Shown piece after piece: positions 16,895 through 24,634 of a stretch of 47,697 nt of DNA. Each line of letters begins with the position of its first letter. Within the stretch, counting starts at the first letter, position 1. The translations under genes and the position numbers were made by a program. Source of the stretch: Lachnospiraceae bacterium (GTDB lineage Bacteria; Bacillota; Clostridia; Lachnospirales; Lachnospiraceae); assembly GCA_017524595.1 (NCBI GenBank), contig JAFXVI010000106.1, positions 1 through 47,697 on the forward strand. The letters are read 5' to 3'. The notes under the pieces are model-generated. The model saw only the letters and a list, made by a program, of their open reading frames with translations, searched no databases and was not told where the DNA came from.

Positions 16895-17977
16895 ATGAAA
16901 CGTGTACGGACCTCCGAGCTGGTTCCGGGAATGATAACCGCCGAGGATGTTTATTCCTATAATAACCAGATGATAGTACCTAATAATACCGAGCTGACGG
17001 ATAAGATAATTACCCGTCTGGAGTTCTATTCCGTTCTGGCGGTAAGGATTCAGGATGAGCCGGTATCTCATACTGAGGAGTTAAGTCCGTTCGATCTGCC
17101 CTCATATTCCGAACGTATCAAGGCCAGCAAGGAATTCAAGGAATTTGAAAAGAGTTTTATCGCTACGACAGAGGAATTTAAGCAGAACCTGCGCTCCATC
17201 GTAGACGACAGGGCTCCCATAAATACCGAGGAGCTGTGCAGCCATATCTCCAACCTCATGGCCGCCCAGTCATCATCGATATCAATCTTTGATATGCTCC
17301 ATAATATGCGCCAGTATGATGATCTTACCTATGCGCATTCGATTAACGTGGGGCTTATATGCAATGTTTTCGCCAAGTGGTTAAAGCTCTCTCCCGCAGA
17401 AGTTGAGAAGATGACCTTGTGTGGGCTCCTGCATGATATAGGCAAGCTCGTTGTACCTGATAATATTATCCGCAAGCCTGATAAGCTCACACCCAACGAG
17501 TACAACATAGTCAAGACTCATACGCTTCAGGGCTATAATATCCTTAAAAACTACGAGAATATAAACAATGACGTTAAAGAAGCTGCTCTTATGCACCACG
17601 AGCGCTGTGACGGTACCGGTTATCCACTGGGACTTACCGGTGATAAGATCAATAAATATGCCAAGATAGTCGCTATCGCCGATGTATATGATGCTATGAC
17701 GGCTGCCCGTGTTTACCGCGGCCCGTTATGTCCTTTCAAGGTCATAAGCATCTTTGAGACAGAAGGTCTTAACAAGTACGACAGCAAGTTCATCCTTGTC
17801 TTCCTTGAGCATATTGCATCAACCTATATCAAGAACCGCGTCCGCCTGAACAACGGCATGGAAGGTGAAGTGGTATTCATGAACAAGAATGCCCTGTCAC
17901 GGCCCATGATCCAGTGCCGCAACAGGTTTGTGGACCTTTCAAAGGAACCCGATGTATACATAGAGACCTTTGTATAG
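16895..17977 (+). CDS. HD-GYP domain phosphodiesterase
   Basis: A 360-aa cytoplasmic protein, probably hydrolysing cyclic di-GMP or a related dinucleotide. An N-terminal helper region (about 1-125) precedes the HD-GYP domain (about 135-310). Metal-site residues are intact: HD at 180-181 with Lys184, His209, the HHE at 234-236, and the signature DGTGYP at 239-244. A C-terminal segment (about 315-360) looks like a small beta domain. There is no transmembrane or receiver domain, so the input signal is not evident. It is the only plus-strand gene in its neighbourhood and has its own promoter. Start context is GAGAG. Confidence 0.92.
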   Translation: MKRVRTSELVPGMITAEDVYSYNNQMIVPNNTELTDKIITRLEFYSVLAVRIQDEPVSHTEELSPFDLPSYSERIKASKEFKEFEKSFIATTEEFKQNLRSIVDDRAPINTEELCSHISNLMAAQSSSISIFDMLHNMRQYDDLTYAHSINVGLICNVFAKWLKLSPAEVEKMTLCGLLHDIGKLVVPDNIIRKPDKLTPNEYNIVKTHTLQGYNILKNYENINNDVKEAALMHHERCDGTGYPLGLTGDKINKYAKIVAIADVYDAMTAARVYRGPLCPFKVISIFETEGLNKYDSKFILVFLEHIASTYIKNRVRLNNGMEGEVVFMNKNALSRPMIQCRNRFVDLSKEPDVYIETFV

Positions 17978-18003
17978 ACCCTTGTCTTTGATTTTTCATT
18001 ACA

Positions 18004-18939
18004 TCATTTTGCTTTAGTTAAGAGTCTCTTTATATCTTCTGCGCCAAATTTATATGCTTTCCCGCAGAACTGACATTTAAGCTCCTCTTCTTTTTCTTCG
18101 TTTACTATCTTATCAAGTTCTTCTTTTCCGAGACTTATTAGGGCTTTCTCTACCCTGGCTCTGTCACAATTACATTTAAATTGCGCCGGGAGCCTGTCAT
18201 TTATCTCAATGTCAAAATCACCCAGCACATACTCAAGGAGCTGCTCAGGCGTTCTTCCCTCATCCAGCAGGGTTGTTACCGGCGGCATATCCTTAAGCAT
18301 GGATTCAAGTTTTGATATTATCTCATCATCAGCAAACGGCATGAGCTGTATTATGAACCCTCCCGCCTGACTGACCGTATTGTCCCTGTTCATAAGGACT
18401 CCGAGACCGACTGCCGACGGGATCTGCTCGGATGTCGCAAAATAATAGGTCAGATCCTCCGCTATCTCTCCGGTCTGCAAGGCAACCTGTCCCACATACG
18501 GATTCTTAAGACCGATATCCTTGATAATGCTCAATACTCCGTTACCTATCGCTCCGCCTACATCCAGCTTCCTTATCCCTGCAACAGGCGCAGGTTTGGC
18601 AGGGATCACCACATCAGCTGCAAGCGGATATCCCTTGACATCGACCATCCCGGTATCCACTTGTGGAGAGCCTGCTGTCACAGTCAATCCTTTCATCGGA
18701 CCGTTTCCACGTATCTGGATGGTAAGAAGGTCTTTCTCACCCTTCATCATCGCACCCATCATCACTCCTGCCGTAAGTGTACGCCCCAGTGCTGCCGTCA
18801 CCACCGGACTTGTATTATGGACTTGCCTTGCATATTCCGTAAGGTTCCTTGTTGTTGCAGCAAAAGACCTTATCTGCCCGTTCGCAGCCAACGCCCTTAT
18901 TATATGATCACCTTCCGTAACATTTATAACTTTATCCAT
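18004..18939 (-). CDS. hslO: 33 kDa redox-regulated chaperone Hsp33
   Basis: A holdase chaperone that is switched on when oxidation releases zinc from its C-terminal cysteines. The 311-aa protein has the normal N-terminal domain (LGRTLTAGVMMGAMMKG, LTIQIRGNGP) and the redox switch C256-x-C258 with C289-x2-C292. Spacing matches the characterised enzyme. The start ATG has GAGGGATC. It lies 49 bp after murA, with the murA terminator hairpin between, so expression by read-through or an unseen promoter is possible. Converges with the HD-GYP gene. Confidence 0.96.
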   Translation of the reverse strand: MDKVINVTEGDHIIRALAANGQIRSFAATTRNLTEYARQVHNTSPVVTAALGRTLTAGVMMGAMMKGEKDLLTIQIRGNGPMKGLTVTAGSPQVDTGMVDVKGYPLAADVVIPAKPAPVAGIRKLDVGGAIGNGVLSIIKDIGLKNPYVGQVALQTGEIAEDLTYYFATSEQIPSAVGLGVLMNRDNTVSQAGGFIIQLMPFADDEIISKLESMLKDMPPVTTLLDEGRTPEQLLEYVLGDFDIEINDRLPAQFKCNCDRARVEKALISLGKEELDKIVNEEKEEELKCQFCGKAYKFGAEDIKRLLTKAK

Positions 18940-18970
18940 TTTGATCCCTCACATTCCATACCGGTAATTT

Positions 18971-18998
18971 AAAAACAGACCGGCTCATCAGCCGGTCT
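18971..18998 (-). terminator. Terminator hairpin overlapping the murA stop codon
   Basis: The minus strand forms AGACCGGCT-GATG-AGCCGGTCT followed by GTTTTT. The murA TGA stop (18988-18990) lies at the junction of the left arm and loop, so the last murA codons encode half the stem. Confidence 0.85.
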
Positions 18999-20280
18999 TT
19001 AATCTGAATTTCTGTACTTCCCTGTCTGTATTGACTTTCTCTATCTGAGCCCCGAGGCTTTGCAGCTTCTCGGGAAAATCCTCATAACCACGTTCTATAT
19101 AATAAATATCATCTACTGTCGATACGCCATCAGCTGCAAGCGCCGCCATGACAAGTGCAGCTCCCGCCCGCAAGTCCGGTGCGGTTATCGGAGCTCCTGT
19201 AAGCCTGCTTACGCCCTCGACGATCGCGGTATTGCCTTCTACCTTTATATTAGCTCCCATCTTAAGGAGCTCGTCCACATATCTGAACCTGTTTTCGAAG
19301 ATACTCTCCGTAACAACGCAGGTTCCGTCCGATATCGACAGCGCAGCTGCGATCTGCGGCTGCATATCCGTCGGAAATCCCGGATACGGAAGTGTTTTTA
19401 CATGTGTATGCTTAAGCTGTCTTGAAGAAACAACCCTCAGTTCGTCATCAAACTCCTCGATCTCACAACCCATCTCAATAAGTTTTGCCGTGATCGACTC
19501 AAGATGCTTGGGGATAACGTTCTTGATCGTAACATCACCCTTGGTTATTGCAGCCGCGAACATATAGGTTCCGGCCTCTATCTGATCGGGGATTATCGAA
19601 TAAGTGGTACCATGGAGTCGTTCAACCCCTTTTATCCTTATAACATCAGTACCTGCGCCCTTGATATTGGCTCCCATACTGTTAAGGAAGTTGGCCACAT
19701 CAACAACATGCGGTTCCTTGGCTGCATTCTCGATTATTGTCTTGCCATCCGCAAGTGCCGCAGCCATCATTATATTTATTGTCGCACCTACGGTAACTAC
19801 ATCCAGATATATATGATTTCCGGTAAGTCTGTCAGCTTCGGCTGTGATAAGACCCCTTGCGATCCTGACATCTGCTCCGAGTGCCCTGAAACCCTTGATA
19901 TGCTGGTCGATAGGACGGCTTCCTATATTACAACCACCGGGAAGAGCTACTTCCGCACTCTTGTACTTGCCAAGCAAAGCGCCGAGCATATAATAGGAAG
20001 CGCGTATCTTCTTTATATAAGAAGCATCTATAGTATGATCGGTGATCATCGATGCATTGATCTTAACTGTATGACGGCCAAGATGCTCTACGACAACTCC
20101 GATGCTTTCCATTGCCATTATAAGGACATTTGTATCCCTTACATCCGGCAGATTCTCTATTATTACTGTTTCATCGGTCATGACTGCAGTAGCCAGGATA
20201 GCAAGTGCTGCATTCTTGGCTCCGCCTATTTCGACCTCTCCGACTAGGGGATTCCCACCCCTGATAACATATTGTTCCAC
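18988..20280 (-). CDS. murA: UDP-N-acetylglucosamine 1-carboxyvinyltransferase
   Basis: The first committed enzyme of peptidoglycan synthesis, transferring enolpyruvate from PEP to UDP-GlcNAc. The 430-aa EPSP-synthase fold is intact, with Lys22-Asn23 and the active-site Cys117 in LPGGCNIGSRPID. A Cys at that position is the form known to react with fosfomycin. The start is GTG (20278-20280) with AGAGG 9 nt upstream. Own promoter at 20344-20373, with a WalR-like repeat further upstream. Its 3' end forms part of the terminator. Confidence 0.96.
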   Translation of the reverse strand: MEQYVIRGGNPLVGEVEIGGAKNAALAILATAVMTDETVIIENLPDVRDTNVLIMAMESIGVVVEHLGRHTVKINASMITDHTIDASYIKKIRASYYMLGALLGKYKSAEVALPGGCNIGSRPIDQHIKGFRALGADVRIARGLITAEADRLTGNHIYLDVVTVGATINIMMAAALADGKTIIENAAKEPHVVDVANFLNSMGANIKGAGTDVIRIKGVERLHGTTYSIIPDQIEAGTYMFAAAITKGDVTIKNVIPKHLESITAKLIEMGCEIEEFDDELRVVSSRQLKHTHVKTLPYPGFPTDMQPQIAAALSISDGTCVVTESIFENRFRYVDELLKMGANIKVEGNTAIVEGVSRLTGAPITAPDLRAGAALVMAALAADGVSTVDDIYYIERGYEDFPEKLQSLGAQIEKVNTDREVQKFRLKTG

Positions 20281-20343
20281 TATGTTTCCTCTAAATCGTT
20301 AATGCATATTCAGAACAGACTCTGCCACCTGAATATCTATCAT

Positions 20344-20373
20344 ATTATAAACCATAAAGAATATTGTTGTAAA
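20344..20373 (-). promoter_or_regulatory. Sigma-A promoter of murA
   Basis: Minus-strand TTTACA (20368-20373), an 18-bp spacer and a perfect TATAAT (20344-20349), about 64 bp upstream of the GTG start. Confidence 0.75.
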
Positions 20374-20396
20374 TCCGAACTCACTTTCTGTTAAAT

Positions 20397-20413
20397 ATTA
20401 CGGATTTGTTACA
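20397..20413. promoter_or_regulatory. WalR-like direct repeat upstream of murA
   Basis: The minus strand reads TGTAAC-N5-CGTAAT, one mismatch from TGTWAH-N5-TGTWAH. It is centred about 35 bp upstream of the murA -35 box, a position compatible with activation. The same arrangement, including the C at the start of the second half-site, occurs at 7162-7178. Confidence 0.4.
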
Positions 20414-20521
20414 ATAATTCCCTTTATATTTTATAAATCATTTTACTTGACAAGTATAAGTCTCATATTATCATTTAGAGCATTTTTACTAAATATGCTC
20501 CAAATACCGCGTTTTCGCTGA

Positions 20522-22087
20522 TCACTGCATATACTTGAGCGGATTGACCTGTACGCCGCCAACCAGTATCTCAAAATGCAGATGTGGTCCGGTACTTACA
20601 CCGGTATTACCGGACAGGGCTATCTTTTGTCCCTGCTTAACCGTCTGACCGCTCTTAACAAGGATCTTGCTCAAATGACCGTATCTTGTCTGCTTGCCGT
20701 CAGGATGCTGTATCATGACAACATAGCCGTATCCGCGTCCCCATCCGGCTGTCGTGACCGTTCCGCCGCTGGATGCACAAACAGCGGTACCGACAGGTGT
20801 TGCCCAATCGATTCCCTTATGATAGGTGGATGCTCCCTTCTTAGGAGCCTTACGTTTACCGAATCCGGATGACAGTCTTCCTCCGGAAATAGGCTTAAGA
20901 TAGGTAGGCGGCACCTTGGTTCCTCGTTCTACCAGCTTGGCCACTGCATCAACCACGACATCTTCGTAGATAATATCTCTTGATTCCTCACTGTCATTAC
21001 GGTAGGTAACATCCGCTACCACCTTACGGAAACCGTCAACCGGCTCCCTTAACACCTTGCTCTCATTCGTAAACCAGTCATCATTATCTATATATTCTAC
21101 AGGCTTATTGTAGTTTTCCTCATAGTATTTCTCCTCAATACGCATTACCGACAGTTCAGGTTCCGGTGAATTGACCTTGATCTCATCACCCGGTCTTATA
21201 AGCGCCTTTGTATTCGGTATGGTCTCCGGATTTAGAGCTATGAGGTTATCTATCGTCGTATTGTTCTTATCCGCAATTACGGATAGCGAATCGCCTGCAA
21301 CCACCTCATATATCTTGCTCTTCTCCTGTTCCTTGGTCACAAGGTCTAATGCTTCCTCAAATGTGCTTATCTTGTCAGGATCGGCATAAGCCTGTACCAC
21401 TTCCACATTTTCCCCAAAGTACAGATCCCTGATACCGAAATGGAATTCGGACATATCCTGATCAAGTGCAGCGGAGAATATCTTGTTTACTTTTTCAAAT
21501 GCACCTGCGACCGGAAATCCAAACTCTTCACCCTGAGCCTCAAATTCCTCTGTCCTTGTGATAGAAGCTGTCAGCACATTAAGCTCCCTTGTGGGATCCA
21601 GCACCAGTTCAACGTGAAAATCATCCTCCTCATCATAAGGATGCTTCGCTCTTATGAGCAGCTTATGAACCTCTTCGGCAGTCCTTAAGTTGACTGTGAA
21701 TTCATTGATCTTGACTTCATACACGGGTTCTTTGGTCTTGAATATGTTCTGACGGAAAACTTCGCCAATATTTGAGATGACGGTTTCTTCGTCATCGATG
21801 CGGTTAAAGACATCTGTTTTCACATTGGTCCTTATATCGCAATTGATCAGCACAAGCTCATTGGTCTCACGGGCTATCCTCTTGCGTGCTTCCATTACCA
21901 TTCTCTCAACATCGGCGCCTTCTTCAACCACGCCGACTGCATTTCCGTTGACAAAAATGGTAACCCTGCTTCCCGTTTCCTTGACTTTCCCCACTGATCC
22001 AAAATCAACGATAAAGGACACAAGTGCAATAAACAGCATTGTTGCTATATGTTTGTAAATGATTATTCTGGCAAATCTTGTCAGCAT
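20522..22087 (-). CDS. Membrane-anchored or secreted M23 metallopeptidase with LysM and G5 domains
   Basis: A 521-aa wall enzyme. A single N-terminal membrane segment (about 8-30) is followed by a long region of unknown fold. A LysM peptidoglycan-binding domain (about 261-306, YEVVAGDSLSVIADKNNT) and a G5-like domain (about 310-395) come next. A C-terminal LytM/M23 zinc endopeptidase follows, with His423 and Asp427 in HKGIDW, His471 in GHLS, and His502 and His504 in PHLHFE. All metal and catalytic residues are present, so it should be active. The family cleaves peptide cross-bridges. The start ATG has AAGGGG close upstream. It is followed by a 240-bp gap before murA. Confidence 0.93.
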   Translation of the reverse strand: MLTRFARIIIYKHIATMLFIALVSFIVDFGSVGKVKETGSRVTIFVNGNAVGVVEEGADVERMVMEARKRIARETNELVLINCDIRTNVKTDVFNRIDDEETVISNIGEVFRQNIFKTKEPVYEVKINEFTVNLRTAEEVHKLLIRAKHPYDEEDDFHVELVLDPTRELNVLTASITRTEEFEAQGEEFGFPVAGAFEKVNKIFSAALDQDMSEFHFGIRDLYFGENVEVVQAYADPDKISTFEEALDLVTKEQEKSKIYEVVAGDSLSVIADKNNTTIDNLIALNPETIPNTKALIRPGDEIKVNSPEPELSVMRIEEKYYEENYNKPVEYIDNDDWFTNESKVLREPVDGFRKVVADVTYRNDSEESRDIIYEDVVVDAVAKLVERGTKVPPTYLKPISGGRLSSGFGKRKAPKKGASTYHKGIDWATPVGTAVCASSGGTVTTAGWGRGYGYVVMIQHPDGKQTRYGHLSKILVKSGQTVKQGQKIALSGNTGVSTGPHLHFEILVGGVQVNPLKYMQ

Positions 22088-22169
22088 ATCCCCTTATTAT
22101 ACTCCGTTGCCCCTAAAAATACTTCCAAATCCCCACTAAATGCTTATTCCATCATACTTCTTATGCAAG

Positions 22170-22883
22170 TTATGGGATTATACGGAAAAACCAGCAGATA
22201 ATGAACGCCAGATTGGCGATCCCAAATACCAGCGTTACCGCCACAAGCGCCTTGATGGCATTAAGTCCCCTCTTAACCTTACCATACGTCTGCGCATCCT
22301 GCTCTGTGATCACTTCCTGGACATTGCGATAGCATTTTATAGCTTCCTTATGAACATGGTCTTCCATATCTATAAATGCCTTCTCTGCAGTAGCCTTGTC
22401 GAAGACATTATCTTTTGCTTCCTCTTCCTTCTTATCTATTAGCTCTTCTTTTAAAAGCTTGAGCATTTCAGTATTTGAGAATACAGCCTTAAGTATTTCC
22501 TCTTTATTCGCTTCGGACAGACTCTTATAATCAATCTTCTCCTCGCTGTCAAGGTCATCCATGATATCGCTCAGTAAACGGTAATTCTTATTGAGCAGCT
22601 TGGTATTGGAATCAACTGCACGCAGTATCTCCTTATCTGAACTGTCTCTGTTCGCGCGTTCGTCATAAATAAAATCCTGGATGACATCAAGCTGCCTTTC
22701 GTTGCAGTCGGTCACTGTATCCTTAATCTGCTCTATGCTTACCGATCCGGCAACTGTCCTGCGTCTGTCGGCATAATCCCTGTCGGTCCTTGTTCTGTCA
22801 TAACCGTCCCTGCTGCCTGATGCGCCTTTGTTTATATTTAAGTTCTTTTCCAATTTACTTGCAAACCTGCTGAAGCTTTCCAT
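22170..22883 (-). CDS. Tail-anchored coiled-coil protein, function unknown
   Basis: A 237-aa charged protein with no signal peptide. The N-terminal 45 residues are rich in Arg, Asp and Ser. A long helical, coiled-coil-prone region (about 50-195) follows. One C-terminal hydrophobic segment (about 211-235) suggests a tail anchor with the bulk in the cytoplasm. I do not recognise a family. The start has GGAGAGG. It stands alone, 82 bp upstream of the M23 gene in the same direction. The 318 bp upstream (22884-23201) are AT-rich, with no convincing gene or promoter. Confidence 0.75.
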   Translation of the reverse strand: MESFSRFASKLEKNLNINKGASGSRDGYDRTRTDRDYADRRRTVAGSVSIEQIKDTVTDCNERQLDVIQDFIYDERANRDSSDKEILRAVDSNTKLLNKNYRLLSDIMDDLDSEEKIDYKSLSEANKEEILKAVFSNTEMLKLLKEELIDKKEEEAKDNVFDKATAEKAFIDMEDHVHKEAIKCYRNVQEVITEQDAQTYGKVKRGLNAIKALVAVTLVFGIANLAFIICWFFRIIP

Positions 22884-23169
22884 AATATTCCTCTCCTGCT
22901 TTATCTGGATTCTGCGTATTGTTCAAATAAAAATCATCGAACCGCTTAAATCCTATATAAATGTCCATAATCCATAACATTTTACCATTTTTTCATTCTA
23001 AAAACAAGAATGCCGGTTTTGTGCAATTTGTTTTGTTTTTTTGATTTTTGGAAAGATATTTTGTGCGTTTTAACTATCTGTTAAAGATTTGTTCATTATT
23101 TATTCATATATGATTGCTACTATTTCATTAGACAGAGAGAAGAAGAAAGTTGATATTTTTTCATAATAT

Positions 23170-23197
23170 TGCCCAGGTGATCTCATCCACCTGGGCA
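23170..23197 (-). terminator. Hairpin terminator of the alarmone synthetase gene
   Basis: A perfect 10-bp stem TGCCCAGGTG/CACCTGGGCA with an 8-nt loop on the minus strand, followed by the A/T-rich ATATTATG. The U-tract is weak. Confidence 0.7.
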
Positions 23198-23201
23198 CTC
23201 C

Positions 23202-23855
23202 TCATTTAATGGCTTCTTCTTCCAGCTTCTTCGCTTCACGTATCTCCTCGTTCAGCTGAAGCATCCGGTCATCCAGTGCCGACACCATCTGCGCACACTC
23301 ATACAGTTCTTTCTTGATCTCCTCGGGCGCATTCATTTCAAACTTGTAATTCATCTTATGCTCGAGACTCGCCCAGAAATCCATCGCAACCGTTCTTATC
23401 TGAACCTCTACTTTGGTATCGATAACACTGTCAGACAGATATATCGGCACGCTTACTATCATATGATAGCTCTTATAGCCGCTCTCCTTCGGATTCTTGA
23501 TATAATCCTTTATCGACAGCACCTTTACATCACTCTGATTTGCAAGCATATCTGCAACCCTGTAAATATCCGACGTAAACGAGCATATTACTCTTATACC
23601 CGCAATATCATTTATATATTTCTGCATATTTTCAAGGGTTGATTCATAGCCGCGTCTCTTAAGCTTCCTTACTATACTCTCCGATGTCTTAACGCGCGAC
23701 TTGATATGCTCTATGGGGTTATACTGATGGATATGCTGGAATTCGTCATTCAGTATCTCCAGCTTGGTTCCTATTTCCTTAAGTGCCGAATTATAAAGTA
23801 AGATCATCGTCTGCCAGTCGGCAACCTGATTATTCTCATCAAGTTTATACTCCAC
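23202..23855 (-). CDS. Small alarmone synthetase, RelA/SpoT-type (p)ppGpp synthetase
   Basis: A 217-aa stand-alone synthetase domain of the RelP/RelQ (YwaC/YjbM) kind that transfers pyrophosphate from ATP to GDP or GTP. Visible motifs are IKSRVKTSESIVRKLKRRG, NDIAGIRVICSF, the GYKSYH segment that binds the nucleotide base, and VEVQIRTVAMDFWASLEHK. A C-terminal helix follows (about 185-217). There is no hydrolase, TGS or ACT domain. The start is taken as GTG at 23853-23855 because GGAGAGG lies 8 nt upstream; a TTG at 23892-23894 would add 13 residues with no ribosome site. Monocistronic, with its own terminator. Confidence 0.9.
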   Translation of the reverse strand: MEYKLDENNQVADWQTMILLYNSALKEIGTKLEILNDEFQHIHQYNPIEHIKSRVKTSESIVRKLKRRGYESTLENMQKYINDIAGIRVICSFTSDIYRVADMLANQSDVKVLSIKDYIKNPKESGYKSYHMIVSVPIYLSDSVIDTKVEVQIRTVAMDFWASLEHKMNYKFEMNAPEEIKKELYECAQMVSALDDRMLQLNEEIREAKKLEEEAIK

Positions 23856-23971
23856 TTGGCTATTCCTCTCCGGTATATCCGTTCCGGTAAACAAATATAC
23901 CCGTTTTATTGCGTTATATTGACCTCGTTACCGGTCTGTCCTGATTTTATACTTTACTAACTTCCTGCTTT

Positions 23972-24000
23972 AGTATAACATAGTTTGTATGAATTTGCAC
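23972..24000 (-). promoter_or_regulatory. Candidate extended -10 promoter of the alarmone synthetase gene
   Basis: The minus strand has TGTTATACT (extended -10, TATACT at 23972-23977) with a poor -35 GTGCAA 17 bp upstream. An inverted repeat TTGTA-N7-TACAA at 24038-24054 lies between this promoter and the divergent 87-aa gene. Confidence 0.45.
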
Positions 24001-24129
24001 TAAGTTTACCTAATTTCAAAGTCATTTTTGAATATTTTTGTATATATTGTACAAGAGATTTCTTGGATAATATGTCACTTAAAAAATCAAAAGCACTAAA
24101 ACGGAAGATTTGATTAAAGGAGACTGATA

Positions 24130-24393
24130 ATGCGCATATGGGCCAGGCTTATTTACGATAATCACATACTCAAAGACACTGTGATCGAGGACTATGGTGA
24201 AGATACCCGTACCCACAAGATCTTTAATGTTGTGGATAAGATATGTTCCGAATTTGATCTTAGCCGTCCCATATGGCTTGATGCCACGGTAGAAGACTTT
24301 AAGCGTCATTCAAAATGCCGTTTCGGAAAGGACAATTTCATAGATTCCATTGATTTTGACTATATGGAATTTCAGGTACTTGAGGAAGACTGA
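24130..24393 (+). CDS. Conserved-looking small protein, function unknown
   Basis: An 87-aa soluble protein rich in Asp, Glu, Phe and Trp, beginning MRIWARLIYDNHILKDTVIE. There is no signal peptide or membrane segment. It has a good ribosome site, AAAGGAG, 8 nt before the ATG. The look is of a small conserved Lachnospiraceae protein, but I cannot name a family. It is divergent from the alarmone synthetase gene and is followed after 26 bp by the 34-aa ORF. Confidence 0.7.
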   Translation: MRIWARLIYDNHILKDTVIEDYGEDTRTHKIFNVVDKICSEFDLSRPIWLDATVEDFKRHSKCRFGKDNFIDSIDFDYMEFQVLEED

Positions 24394-24419
24394 CATGACT
24401 TTAAGTTAAGGGTTATTAT

Positions 24420-24524
24420 TTGGATTATTTTACCGATATAATTATCAGATGTGACGAACATCTGATTTCAATCATGGCCGGATTGAAGCACCATACTAAG
24501 ATCGACCACGGAGGGCATACATGA
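24420..24524 (+). CDS. Possible 34-aa small protein
   Basis: A TTG-started ORF with AAGGG 7 nt upstream. The product starts MDYFTDIIIRCDEHLISIM and ends with a His-rich tail, HHTKIDHGGHT. A hydrophobic/amphipathic first half and a metal-ligand-like tail give it a protein-like look. It sits directly after the 87-aa gene, and its stop overlaps the next tiny ORF as ATGA. A DNA hairpin, ATCAGATG/CATCTGAT (24444-24466), lies within it. No homologue recognised. Confidence 0.35.
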   Translation: MDYFTDIIIRCDEHLISIMAGLKHHTKIDHGGHT

Positions 24525-24565
24525 AACAGCAACGGATTTCTGCGTAATGTATATGCTCTTTTTTA
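24515..24565 (+). terminator. Terminator enclosing an 8-codon ORF
   Basis: GCATACAT (24515-24522) pairs with ATGTATATGC (24547-24556) with a 2-nt bulge. TCTTTTTTATTT follows. Between the arms lies an ORF of eight codons (24521-24547, peptide MKQQRISA) whose ATG has the strong ribosome site GGAGGG 5 nt upstream. Either it ends the 87-aa/34-aa transcript, or it is an attenuator-like element whose folding a translating ribosome would disturb. Confidence 0.55.
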
Positions 24566-24566
24566 T

Positions 24567-24595
24567 TTGTATACATGGATGGAAGCGATTAAAAT
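24567..24595 (+). promoter_or_regulatory. Candidate promoter of the calcium-binding-type protein gene
   Basis: TTGTAT (24567-24572), a 17-bp spacer and TAAAAT (24590-24595), directly after the preceding terminator and 40 bp upstream of the TTG start. Confidence 0.6.
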
Positions 24596-24634
24596 GTGGT
24601 GGTCTTCTAATAATCAGATAAAGGGGGATTTTTA

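Noticed and set aside
16697..17071. A 124-codon minus-strand frame overlapping the HD-GYP start
   Set aside because: It runs across the strong plus-strand HD-GYP promoter and start, has no ribosome site and no family-like sequence.
19504..20247. A 247-codon plus-strand open frame
   Set aside because: It lies wholly inside murA on the opposite strand, has no ribosome site and has a composition typical of antisense frames.
23079..23095. A third WalR-like pair TGTTAA-N5-TGTTCA
   Set aside because: It has a mismatch at a core position, is not next to a recognised promoter, and the region is very AT-rich.
23111..23167. An 18-codon plus-strand ORF (MIATISLDREKKK...)
   Set aside because: No ribosome site or promoter at proper spacing; too short to support without comparative data.
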